Assembly: GCA_018818835.1 (NCBI GenBank)
Contig: JAHIRD010000159.1
Coordinates: 1 to 64,000 of the forward strand
DNA length: 64,000 nucleotides
Reading direction: 5' to 3'
DNA from: Pseudomonadota bacterium
GTDB lineage: Bacteria > Desulfobacterota > Desulfobacteria > Desulfobacterales > Desulfolunaceae
The notes under the pieces are model-generated. The model did no database searches and was not told where the DNA came from. It saw only the letters and a program-made list of their open reading frames with translations. Made by a program: the position numbers and the translations under genes. Below, piece by piece: positions 1 to 8,262 of the stretch (the stretch's first letter is position 1; each line of letters opens with the position of its first letter).

Positions 1-101
1 ATTGAACAACAAAAAACGCCTGGAGAATAGTTTTTCAACCGTTTTTTGCTTTCGCTCTCGCTCAAACTAAAAAGCCGATTGAAAAAGCACTGCTATATCC
101 C

Positions 102-554
102 CTACCTAAAGAAAGGGGTCTTGCAGTGCGATTTTGATAAACCGGACAAAGGAAGGGTGCCCATACGCATCTGTTCGAAAAAATTTTCCGCGACACGATT
201 AAAGCCGTAAGCCAGCTCGGTTTTCAAAATGTCTTGTTCACTGAACCACCGAAGGGCTTGGCCTTCGGTGAGTACCAGCGAATCTATGTCCAGGTCCCAA
301 AATTTCAGGAAGACGTATTCTGTCCGGTCATTGAACTCATAGACATGGAACAGTGTAAAATCATTAAGATCCACACCAATTTCTTCTTTCATCTCTCTTT
401 CAATGCATGCCTGGGGCATTTCGCCCTCATCAACATGCCCTCCGGGAATATCCCACATATTGGCATAGGGAAGACCTGGGATGTCATCCCTTAAAAATAG
501 AAGAAGCTGGTCATTCGAGTTAACAAAAAGTATGCTGCATCCTTTTCGTTTCAT
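102..554 (-). CDS. Nudix hydrolase
   Basis: A 150-residue Nudix-fold protein, expected to hydrolyse a nucleoside diphosphate linked to another group. The Nudix box (GX5EX7REUXEEXGU) is complete at residues 39-61: G39, E45, R53-E54, E57-E58 and G60 are present, so the Mg-binding site should be intact. Length is normal for a single-domain Nudix protein. The start at 554 is preceded by a GGGGAG Shine-Dalgarno. Substrate cannot be told from sequence; a MutT-like or sugar-nucleotide role are both possible. The neighbour is a TetR gene on the same strand about 190 bp upstream, separated by a hairpin, so it is probably an independent unit. Confidence 0.85.
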   Translation of the reverse strand: MKRKGCSILFVNSNDQLLLFLRDDIPGLPYANMWDIPGGHVDEGEMPQACIEREMKEEIGVDLNDFTLFHVYEFNDRTEYVFLKFWDLDIDSLVLTEGQALRWFSEQDILKTELAYGFNRVAENFFEQMRMGTLPLSGLSKSHCKTPFFR

Positions 555-702
555 CTCCCCACCCTCATCGGAAAGGTTTAATTAATCGACATAATACGTG
601 TTGGGATAATCGAAATTGAAGGAACTAAAGCCCAACAAACGGATGCACTGGACGCTTGGCCATAAGGACAAGGGGACATGACATTCCCCAGAGAAAAATG
701 AA

Positions 703-737
703 AAACCATATCGAAACCACGTTCGATATGGTTTAAT
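703..737 (-). terminator. Intrinsic terminator of the TetR gene
   Basis: A 13-bp perfect inverted repeat (AAACCATATCGAA at 703-715, TTCGATATGGTTT at 722-734) lies directly after the TetR stop codon. On the minus strand it is followed by a T-rich tract (TTTTTCATTTTTC), as expected for rho-independent termination. A shorter T tract on the other side could make it weakly bidirectional. Confidence 0.7.
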
Positions 738-739
738 TT

Positions 740-1399
740 TTATGCCTTGGCGTCTTGTTGATCGTAAAAAATAATTTTTTTAAGTCGTGGAAGAAAAATA
801 AACATCAGCGTTTCCTTAACCCATTCCAGGTATTCCCGACTTGCGGGATCAAGTCCAAGAAATTGTGCATAGGTCGAGCTTGCGCCGAGGTAATTGGTAA
901 CAACCACGGTAAAACTGTAAACAAATCGCCTCACATCTTCAGGCGGAGCCGTGTAAGTGATCTTTTCCTGAAATGTGTTCAAAAAACCATCATGAAATGC
1001 AGTATACTTATCCACCGCAGGAAAGCTCGAGTAGTCCTCCACATGAGCCGTGTTCTGCATAATCAATCTGAAAAGATCCGGTGATTTTCGATGGAACTCA
1101 AAAAGCCGATCAATACAGAGTGAAAAACTTTTCCCCGTGGACATGGTATCCAGGTCCTTGTACCACGTGGTGGCAAAGGCATTGATTTCTTCAAGTAGTT
1201 CATTGACGACAGCTTCAAACAAGCCTGCTTTTTTCGGAAAATAATAATGGATGATTGGATGATCAAAATTCCCCGCTTTCCCTACCATCCGGACACTGGC
1301 AGAATGGTAGGGATGATTTGAAAAAACCATCCGGGCCGCCTGCAATATCCTTTTTCGAGTGTTTTCCCCTTTTCTGGTATTTTTCCAGTCTTCAACCAT
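740..1399 (-). CDS. TetR/AcrR-family transcriptional regulator
   Basis: A 219-residue one-component repressor-type protein. The N-terminal 60 residues carry the TetR helix-turn-helix signature (ENTRKRILQAARMVF, then HYYFPKKAGLFEAV), followed by a mostly helical ligand-binding domain with no recognisable subfamily motif. Length matches the family (190-225). The divergent 340-bp region upstream (1400-1745) is the natural place for its operator, but I found no clear palindromic site there. Ligand and targets are unknown; TetR proteins often regulate adjacent genes, and the nearest on either side are the Nudix gene and the signalling cluster. Confidence 0.85.
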   Translation of the reverse strand: MVEDWKNTRKGENTRKRILQAARMVFSNHPYHSASVRMVGKAGNFDHPIIHYYFPKKAGLFEAVVNELLEEINAFATTWYKDLDTMSTGKSFSLCIDRLFEFHRKSPDLFRLIMQNTAHVEDYSSFPAVDKYTAFHDGFLNTFQEKITYTAPPEDVRRFVYSFTVVVTNYLGASSTYAQFLGLDPASREYLEWVKETLMFIFLPRLKKIIFYDQQDAKA

Positions 1400-1745
1400 G
1401 TTCTTTGATTCCCCTGTTTTTAAAATTTTAACAAATCAAGCAGGTATTTATATGGATTCCAAGACTTTGTCAAGGTTTTAGCAAATTAAACATGAATAAT
1501 ATAAAAGCCTTATGCTGATATAAAATCAGACTATCATCGTTTCCAATATCGGATCCAAAATTATTTTACCGCAATGTACAAATATTAATGGTATCTTCAA
1601 CATAAATGCTTTTTCACACTATCTATCGTGTGTCAATCATCGCCATCTGGGCAAGCACCATATCACGCCGGATCGGATTTTATTCAACATACTCTGGGCA
1701 CTGTGGATTTGCATCGGGGCTCAATGTGATGGGGAAGACCTGGGA
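1400..1745. other. Intergenic region between TetR start and signalling cluster end
   Basis: About 345 bases without a supported gene. It holds the presumed promoter of the TetR gene and the 3' untranslated region of the REC-ATPase gene. No RNA gene, repeat copy or convincing promoter pair was recognised. Confidence 0.5.
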
Positions 1746-4145
1746 TCACACCGGAGTCCCGCAATAAGGGCAAGCGGTCCAGGGGGGCTCCAGATAATTT
1801 TTACAGACATTGCATCGGGCGATCATCTTCCCGCCGCAGTGGCAGCAGAAATCATAGCGATCAGTCATTCTTCCCCGGCATTTGGGGCACTCGATTTCAA
1901 GGGCGTTCTGGGGTCCGAGAACCCTCAGTATCTCTTCACATGTGGTCAACCCCGATTTAATTTTTTCTATACTGTCCTCAAGCAATGTTGTCATGCCGGA
2001 AAACTTTGCAACCCTGTTCAGATCGGATTCTCCGGCGCCTTGATGGATCAGCTGCTTGATTTCACCATTGACTGGAAACACTTCAAAGATTCCAATTCGT
2101 CCGGAATACCCGGTAAAATTACACGATTCGCACCCTGCACCCTTGAACGGTATAAAATCGACTTTCCTGGGATCAAGTCGCAAGGCTTTAAAAACATCGT
2201 CGGACACCGGCTCTTCTTTTCTGCAATCAGGACAGATTTTCCGAATCAGTCTCTGTGCAATAATACCGAGAAGGGCATCACATAAAACGTAAGGCTTTAT
2301 ACCCATGTCCCTCAAACGGGTAATGGAGGCGACGCTACCGTTTGTATGAAGGGTACTCAAGACCAGATGTCCTGTAAGCGCAGCATGAAACGCAATTTCA
2401 GCCGTATCAAAATCCCTGATTTCCCCAAGCATGATCACATTGGGGTCCTGCCTTAAAATCGCCCTTAGAACAGAAGAAAAGGTCAAGCCGATCTTTTCCT
2501 TGATCATAACCTGCTCAGCCATGCCCATATAATACTCCACCGGATCTTCAATGGTGGTGAAATTTTTGGTGATGGTGGCGTTTTTTTGGAGCAATGAATA
2601 AAGTGTACTGGTTTTTCCGCTTCCGGTGGGCCCTGTGGACAAAAGGCATCCCTGGGGCTGGCTGATCAGCAGATTGACCATTACCAGATCCTTTGACGAC
2701 ATTCCCAATTCATGAAGATCCTTGATGGACGCGTTCCGGTCCAGGATCCTCAGCACGATTTTTTCACCATTGATGGTGGGAAGTGTCGAAAGCCGCATGT
2801 CCACCATTCTGGTTGCGGTTTTCACCGTGACCCGACCGTCCTGTGGTCGCCGCCGTTCGGCAATATCCAGTTCGGCCATGACCTTGATCCTGGAGACAAT
2901 GGACGGATGCATGGTCAAAGGAACATGAATTTTATCATGCAGCAGGCCGTCAATCCTGTATCGAACCATGGTATGTTTGGTCTTGGGTTCAATATGAACA
3001 TCCGATGCACCATGACGCAAGGCATCGGATATGATTGCATTCACGATACGGATCGCTGGAGGCTGGTCCTTTTCCAAAAGGATTTGATCCAAGTCGATCT
3101 GATCATCATCATCCAATATGATTTCGATACTTTCCGTTGGATCGATCATATCTATCTGGGTCACCAGAGTATCCTGATCAGCCTCTTCGCCGTAGAGTTC
3201 TATGATTTTATCGTAAATCTCTTTATGTGATGCAAGAACCGGTTCTACGGGCATACCCGCAATGAATTTAAGGTCATCCACCTTGATATAGTCAGAGGGG
3301 TCACCCATGGCCACAATCAATTTGCCATCGGACCGTTTCAGAGGGACAATGAGATTGGTAAAGCAGATCTCTTTGGGAATCAGGGAGGCCAGAGCGGCCG
3401 GGACCTGAAACTGGGCCGGATCAACCCCATGAATATGAAGGTCCTGACGAATTATTTTGGCCAAAAGAGACTCGTCACAATACCCCAGTTCGATGAGTAT
3501 CAGAGGAAGGATTTTGTTGGTCGTCGATTGCATGGCAAGGGCTTTTTCAAGTTGATCTTGCCTGATCAGGTTTTTTTTCAAAAGCGTCAGTCCCAACTGG
3601 CTTCTGTGAGTGTTGACGAATTTACTCAACTGATTGATCTGTTTCTTTTGATTTACCTGTTCTTTTTTCAATGCCCTGTTTTCCTGGATCAAATCGTACT
3701 GTTCAAGGGCAAGGCTCACCGTCAGCCTCAAATCATCATCGTTCCAGGGTTTTGTGATAAATTTGTAGACTGCCCCTTCATTGACAGCACCCATAATAGA
3801 CTGGACATCCGCATACCCGGTCAACATGATACGAATGGTTTCAGGATAAACTTCTTTGACCTTGGTCAACAATTCAGATCCGGTCATGCCAGGCATTCTA
3901 TGGTCGGATATGATCAGCTGAATGATTTCTTTGGAAAGAATGGAAAGGGCTTGATCAGCCCCTGTGGCCAGATAAATTCTATAGTTTTCCCGTCTGAACA
4001 GTCGTTTCATGGCAGAAAGAACATGTTCTTCATCATCCACAAAAAGTAGTCCGTAACGACCATCGGGTTTATCGGGTTTGGCATCGTTGCTTTTCCCAGT
4101 GGTTTTTTCGGCTTTACCCAGAAATAATGTCGACAAATTTGCCAT
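1746..4145 (-). CDS. Response regulator fused to PilB/GspE-type secretion ATPase
   Basis: A 799-residue multidomain protein. An N-terminal REC domain (about 30-146) has the acidic pair in LFVDDEE and the phospho-acceptor in ISDHRMP. After a coiled coil comes an MshEN/GspE-N-like domain (about 178-320). The T2SSE motor (about 355-735) has Walker A GPTGSGKTS, an Asp box (TIEDPVEYY), Walker B (NVIMLGEIRD), a His box (STLHTN) and the CxxC...CxxC zinc site typical of PilB/GspE. The last 55 residues are two further zinc ribbons (four CxxC pairs). Known family members power assembly of type IV pili or type II secretion. The REC fusion implies the motor is switched by phosphorylation, perhaps also by c-di-GMP through MshEN; both are inferences. 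It is the last gene of a seven-gene leftward signalling cluster. Confidence 0.88.
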   Translation of the reverse strand: MANLSTLFLGKAEKTTGKSNDAKPDKPDGRYGLLFVDDEEHVLSAMKRLFRRENYRIYLATGADQALSILSKEIIQLIISDHRMPGMTGSELLTKVKEVYPETIRIMLTGYADVQSIMGAVNEGAVYKFITKPWNDDDLRLTVSLALEQYDLIQENRALKKEQVNQKKQINQLSKFVNTHRSQLGLTLLKKNLIRQDQLEKALAMQSTTNKILPLILIELGYCDESLLAKIIRQDLHIHGVDPAQFQVPAALASLIPKEICFTNLIVPLKRSDGKLIVAMGDPSDYIKVDDLKFIAGMPVEPVLASHKEIYDKIIELYGEEADQDTLVTQIDMIDPTESIEIILDDDDQIDLDQILLEKDQPPAIRIVNAIISDALRHGASDVHIEPKTKHTMVRYRIDGLLHDKIHVPLTMHPSIVSRIKVMAELDIAERRRPQDGRVTVKTATRMVDMRLSTLPTINGEKIVLRILDRNASIKDLHELGMSSKDLVMVNLLISQPQGCLLSTGPTGSGKTSTLYSLLQKNATITKNFTTIEDPVEYYMGMAEQVMIKEKIGLTFSSVLRAILRQDPNVIMLGEIRDFDTAEIAFHAALTGHLVLSTLHTNGSVASITRLRDMGIKPYVLCDALLGIIAQRLIRKICPDCRKEEPVSDDVFKALRLDPRKVDFIPFKGAGCESCNFTGYSGRIGIFEVFPVNGEIKQLIHQGAGESDLNRVAKFSGMTTLLEDSIEKIKSGLTTCEEILRVLGPQNALEIECPKCRGRMTDRYDFCCHCGGKMIARCNVCKNYLEPPWTACPYCGTPV

Positions 4146-4173
4146 GTATGACTTTTCCTTGTTTGATCATCAA

Positions 4174-5550
4174 TTACAGATCGGCGTTCACAGGAAGCTT
4201 GATAATAAATGTTGTCCCGTGTCCCTCTTCACTGGTCACGTGGATCTGTCCTTTGTGCTTTTGAATAATATTATGAACCAGATTGAGCCCCAGGCCCGTA
4301 CCCTTGCCGACGTCCTTTGTGGTGAAAAAAGGATCGAATATCCTGGGAAGGATATGACCGGGTATGCCCTGCCCGGTATCACGCACGGATAATTCCACAA
4401 ATTCACCCAGATTTCGGGTCGTGATTTCGATATCCCCTTTTTTTTCAATGGACTGGGCTGCATTAACCAGAAGATTCATGATCACCTGGTTCAATTGCCG
4501 GGGGTAACAGTTAATCATGGGTAGGGTCTGGTATGAACGGATCACTGTGGTCTTGTACTTCAACTCATTCCACACTATGCTCATGGTGGACTCGATGCAT
4601 TCAATCAGATCGGCACTGGTGGGATTTTCCTCGCCGGGATGTGCAAAATCCTTAAGGTCCGAGACAATTCTATTGATTCGTTCTGCTCCGTCCAGGGATT
4701 CATCCAAAAGCTGTGGAATGTCCTGTAAAATATATTCAATATCCAGCTTTCCGATTTCCTCTGCACCGGCTTTGTATTTTTCAATAAATTCAGGATTAAT
4801 GGAACGGATATCACACAAATCTCCAAAGGCCTTACACACGGCCAGATTTAAGGACAAGGCACGGGTCAGGTCCTGGGTATACTCTTTCAAGGTCCTCAGA
4901 TTGCTGCTTATAAAACCCATGGGATTATTGATCTCATGGGCCACTCCCGCAGCCAGATGCCCAATGGATGCCAGTTTTTCCTGATGCATCAATTGGGTCT
5001 GGGCCTCTTTGATTTCTTCACCTTTACGAACAACCTCAATTTCAAGGTTTTCAGCAAGCTGTCTGTATTTTTTTTCCGATTTTTCAAGAAGTTCGTTTTT
5101 CAACTGGATTTCTGCAAAGGAATCCTCTATCACTTGGGTGTGAAGGCCTGAAGTCAAAAAAACCTTATAATTTTCAGAAACAATATTTCCCATCATTTTT
5201 ACAATAAATAAAATCAGGGAATCCTTCTGTTTTTCCGAATAAACAGAATCATCTGAAAATCCCGCCACGAAAAAGGCAAGGGTTTCAAACTGATGAATCA
5301 AAGGTACGACTCTTATATTTTCATGGATGTGGATTATACCGGAACCGGTAACATTCAAAACCTGGGTATCCACAACAGGTTGGACCAGTGTATTGCTGTC
5401 AGCGGTCATGTGAAAGGTCCCATCCAAAAGGAGAATGCCCATAAAACCAAGATCTAATCCACGAAGATCGTTAAAAAATGAGCGCATCCTGTTTTGAGGC
5501 AGTAATTCCTCCAAAGCATAATCTCTGTCAAATCGTTTGTCACTCATCAT
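4174..5550 (-). CDS. Sensor histidine kinase
   Basis: A 458-residue kinase without predicted membrane segments. The first 150 residues form a probable cytoplasmic sensory domain of GAF/PocR-like character that I cannot name with certainty. A coiled coil follows, then HisKA with the phospho-accepting His in GVAHEINNP, an insertion between the HisKA helices, and an HATPase_c domain with N box (NLLVNAAQSI), G1 (DTGQGI), F box (DPFFTTKDVG) and G2 (GTGLGLNLV). All catalytic elements are present. The kinase core closely resembles that of the REC-kinase at 9833-11056, suggesting duplication. It lies 28 bp before the REC-ATPase gene, which is its most likely phosphorylation target. Confidence 0.88.
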   Translation of the reverse strand: MMSDKRFDRDYALEELLPQNRMRSFFNDLRGLDLGFMGILLLDGTFHMTADSNTLVQPVVDTQVLNVTGSGIIHIHENIRVVPLIHQFETLAFFVAGFSDDSVYSEKQKDSLILFIVKMMGNIVSENYKVFLTSGLHTQVIEDSFAEIQLKNELLEKSEKKYRQLAENLEIEVVRKGEEIKEAQTQLMHQEKLASIGHLAAGVAHEINNPMGFISSNLRTLKEYTQDLTRALSLNLAVCKAFGDLCDIRSINPEFIEKYKAGAEEIGKLDIEYILQDIPQLLDESLDGAERINRIVSDLKDFAHPGEENPTSADLIECIESTMSIVWNELKYKTTVIRSYQTLPMINCYPRQLNQVIMNLLVNAAQSIEKKGDIEITTRNLGEFVELSVRDTGQGIPGHILPRIFDPFFTTKDVGKGTGLGLNLVHNIIQKHKGQIHVTSEEGHGTTFIIKLPVNADL

Positions 5551-5617
5551 ATTAAGAACCTCTGATACATCGCCAAGCTGAGGCGCGCGGTTTTTAAACG
5601 TCGCCTCCTGCTATTGG

Positions 5618-5734
5618 TTGGCGACTTGATTCCGAATTATTCTACTCGTACTCGATCGGCTCACACATCCGCATCGGAGCCGATGACACAGCTTTTCGAT
5701 TACATGTACGAGTACGAGTGTTCTGGCTCGCCAA
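5618..5734. repeat. Nested inverted repeat in the signalling operon
   Basis: Three nested inverted repeats share one centre: TTGGCGA (5618-5624) with TCGCCAA (5728-5734); ACTCGTACTCG (5644-5654) with CGAGTACGAGT (5709-5719); ATCGGCTC (5655-5662) with GAGCCGAT (5677-5684). The middle pair is a perfect 11-bp match. It sits in the 219-bp gap between the GTPase and kinase genes and could fold in the mRNA as a processing or attenuation structure, or be a mobile palindrome. No U tract follows, so simple termination is unlikely. Confidence 0.6.
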
Positions 5735-5769
5735 CGTTAAGAAGTACAGGATCTCATGAATAATGATCA

Positions 5770-6420
5770 TCACCTCACACCACTCAATACCCCCAGAAAA
5801 TCCTCTTCGACAACACCGTATTTTTCATCCAGCCAATACACGGAATTAAGGTATCGATAACTTCGCGTCAGAATCTCTTTAAAACTTTCAAGAACACCTC
5901 TCCCGTGAAGTGCTGTGGCAAAATTCACCGGAATGCCTGTTTGTTCCCATAATTCAAGGATCTTTTCCTCAGGTTCAATATCCGTGAGATCCCGTTTGTT
6001 AAACTGGATGATCAATGGAAGACGGTCAAAATCCATGCCCAGCCTTCGGATATTTTTTTCGAGATTTTCAAAGCTTTCCATATTGTTCATGGCTTGACTG
6101 ACACGGGAATCAGCCACGAAAACAACGCCATCCGCCCGTGAGAGAACGGTTTTCCGTGTGGCGTCATGGGCGACCTGGCCTGGCACGGTAAACAGCTTGA
6201 ATAAAATGGTAAAACGATTTTTTGTTTTGACACCCAGGGGCAGTAGATCGAAAAAAAGGGTCCTATCGCCCTTGGTTTCAATGCTCATCAATTCTCCGCA
6301 TGCCACAGGGTTGACAACATTGTGCAGATGAATGAGATTGGTTGTCTTTCCACTCATTGCCGGTCCATAATACACAATTTTGACCGTCAGTTTTCTTCCA
6401 TTCTCATTCAGTTCAGCCAT
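5770..6420 (-). CDS. MglA-like small Ras-superfamily GTPase
   Basis: A 216-residue GTPase of the bacterial MglA/Rab-like family. Visible motifs are G1/P-loop GPAMSGKTT (about 19-27), a G3 region FTVPGQ in place of DTAGQ (characteristic of MglA), and G4 NKRD. MglA proteins set cell polarity and position type IV pilus or gliding machinery. The family usually works with an MglB/roadblock GAP, and no MglB-type gene is visible in this cluster, so the GAP must be elsewhere or absent. Its place in an operon with a PilB-type motor supports a role in localising or gating that motor. The start at 6420 fits the family N-terminus. Confidence 0.87.
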   Translation of the reverse strand: MAELNENGRKLTVKIVYYGPAMSGKTTNLIHLHNVVNPVACGELMSIETKGDRTLFFDLLPLGVKTKNRFTILFKLFTVPGQVAHDATRKTVLSRADGVVFVADSRVSQAMNNMESFENLEKNIRRLGMDFDRLPLIIQFNKRDLTDIEPEEKILELWEQTGIPVNFATALHGRGVLESFKEILTRSYRYLNSVYWLDEKYGVVEEDFLGVLSGVR

Positions 6421-6504
6421 AGATAATCACCTAACATTTAAATGATTCTTTCATCCCTTTTTCCATACGCATCCACATCGAATAGTGACATACCTTACTC
6501 CTTA

Positions 6505-7344
6505 TTATGATTCCTTGATCAGTGTCAGGATAACCCCCTGACCCAGAAAGGGCGTTGGAAGTGGTGAGATGTCAATGGAATAGTTTTTATCTGAAATGGA
6601 ATAATGTTTCACCCGCCGTCCCGAATTGTCCCTGAGCACGGACTGGACCTGGGACACCAGATAAGGGTTGGCATAATCATTGAGGCTTTCTCCGATCACA
6701 ATGGTCCCGGATGTTCCCCAGGATATCTCGCCCACCCGATTGTTCACCAGAACAATATTGTTTTCCTGGCTAACGCCAAGAATAGGAACTGGAATATTTT
6801 CCAATATGGCCTGGGAAAGCTCCAGGGCCTGGTTCCGTATGACCAGTTCCTGGGTTCTGTGCCGGACCTTTTCCTCCAGTTTATCGTTCATGTGTTTCAA
6901 CTCTTCATTCTGGCGTATGATGGTCCGGGTCAATTCTTCATTGGCCTTGATCAGATCATATTGTTCCAGGGCCTTACTGATTTCAAGTCTGAGGTTTTCA
7001 TCGTTCCATGGTTTTAAAAAAAATTTATAGATATGACCTCGGTTGATGGACTCGGTCATGGCGTCAACTTCCGTATATCCAGTTAAAATAATGCGGATCA
7101 CATCGGGGTATTTTTCTTTGATTTCGGCAAGAAATTCAGTCCCGCTCATTTCAGGCATTCGCTGGTCAGACATAACCAGATGCACGTCGTTTTTCTCAAG
7201 AATGTCAAGACCCTCTTTACCACTCGACGCTGTCAACAGAGTGTAATTTTCTTTTCTCAGCAATCGCTTCAACGAATTCAAAATATTGATTTCATCATCC
7301 ACACAAAGCACGGAGTGCCGAACAGGATTCGTATCATCACTCAT
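6505..7344 (-). CDS. Response regulator with coiled coil and PAS domain
   Basis: A 279-residue protein. The REC domain (about 10-127) has CVDDE and the acceptor Asp in VMSDQRMP. A coiled coil of about 45 residues (NEELTRTII...ELVIRNQALEL) leads into a PAS-like domain (about 170-270). There is no DNA-binding or enzymatic output domain, so it probably acts as a phosphorelay adaptor or protein-interaction switch. Its REC and coiled-coil sequences closely resemble those of the REC-HD-GYP and REC-ATPase proteins in the same cluster, pointing to repeated duplication of one REC module. The gene starts 23 bp downstream of the HDOD gene, so the two are likely co-transcribed. Confidence 0.82.
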   Translation of the reverse strand: MSDDTNPVRHSVLCVDDEINILNSLKRLLRKENYTLLTASSGKEGLDILEKNDVHLVMSDQRMPEMSGTEFLAEIKEKYPDVIRIILTGYTEVDAMTESINRGHIYKFFLKPWNDENLRLEISKALEQYDLIKANEELTRTIIRQNEELKHMNDKLEEKVRHRTQELVIRNQALELSQAILENIPVPILGVSQENNIVLVNNRVGEISWGTSGTIVIGESLNDYANPYLVSQVQSVLRDNSGRRVKHYSISDKNYSIDISPLPTPFLGQGVILTLIKES

Positions 7345-7366
7345 GGTTTGTTCCTTAGACCCTCGG

Positions 7367-8242
7367 TCATTTATTTATAAAAAAAAGACAGGCTTCCTTG
7401 ATTTTTTCATACACTTCGGGGAACCAGTCATCCGCATACATGAAATACTTTTCAAGAATTTTTTCCGACTGGGGGCTGACACTAGTGAGAATGGGAGACC
7501 GTTTATCTTTTTTGGGATTGATAGATGTAATCATATAACGGTTACAAATCACATCTCCCAGGTGGACAAGGGTTATCAGTTCTGGGTTGATCGCACCGCG
7601 AATGGGCAGATGGTGGTATTTCAAGGCATCGCAAAGACTGGTCGGCAACTGCCATTTTTGAGCCATCAATTCCCCGATTTTATTGTGGCGGATCTGGAGC
7701 AGTTTTTTTTCGGCGTCATAAATGGACACACCTTCCTGCCTGACCATACCCATCATCTCTTTGAGCACTTCCGGAAAATTCTGAGCCAGAATAATCAGCC
7801 CGATATCATGAAGCAGCCCGCTGACAAAACAATCATCCGGGTCCTGCAAACCGGCTTTCTCCGACAAGTATTTACTGGTTATGGCCACGCCAACGGAATG
7901 TTTCCACAAGTCTTCGATGTCAAAGGCCAAGCCCTGATCGTCGTTCATTGCAAATGCGTCAAACACCGAAACGGATACCACAATATTCCGGACTGAATTA
8001 AACCCCAGCCGGATCACGGCTTCGTGAATGGTACTCACTTTTGATCGGGCTCCATAAAAAGCCGAATTTACGAGTTTAAGTATTTTTGATACAATGGACT
8101 GATCCTTTTTAATGGTTTCACTTAACAAATCAATGGACGTGCTCGAGTTCATAAGCATGCGGTTCACCTCAAATGCAATCACAGGAAGTGTGGGCAAATC
8201 TTTGATGCTTTCGAGTATTTTGAGAAATTCGGCTGTTTCCAT
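7367..8242 (-). CDS. HDOD-domain signalling protein
   Basis: A 291-residue protein consisting almost entirely of an HDOD domain, with the typical opening (LPTLPVIAFEVNRML), the block SIVSKILKLVNSAFYG and the HDIGLIIL segment. HDOD proteins are HD-related but usually lack hydrolase activity and act as scaffolds or regulators in two-component networks, including twitching and stress regulation. An AGGA ribosome site precedes ATG 8242. It sits 20 bp downstream of the HD-GYP gene. The partner proteins are not identifiable from sequence. Confidence 0.85.
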   Translation of the reverse strand: METAEFLKILESIKDLPTLPVIAFEVNRMLMNSSTSIDLLSETIKKDQSIVSKILKLVNSAFYGARSKVSTIHEAVIRLGFNSVRNIVVSVSVFDAFAMNDDQGLAFDIEDLWKHSVGVAITSKYLSEKAGLQDPDDCFVSGLLHDIGLIILAQNFPEVLKEMMGMVRQEGVSIYDAEKKLLQIRHNKIGELMAQKWQLPTSLCDALKYHHLPIRGAINPELITLVHLGDVICNRYMITSINPKKDKRSPILTSVSPQSEKILEKYFMYADDWFPEVYEKIKEACLFFINK

Positions 8243-8262
8243 TGGAATCCTAAGGGAATCGT

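Noticed and set aside
2712-3230. Plus-strand frames opposite the REC-ATPase gene
   Set aside because: They are shadow frames of a well-supported gene with clear domains; no start signals.
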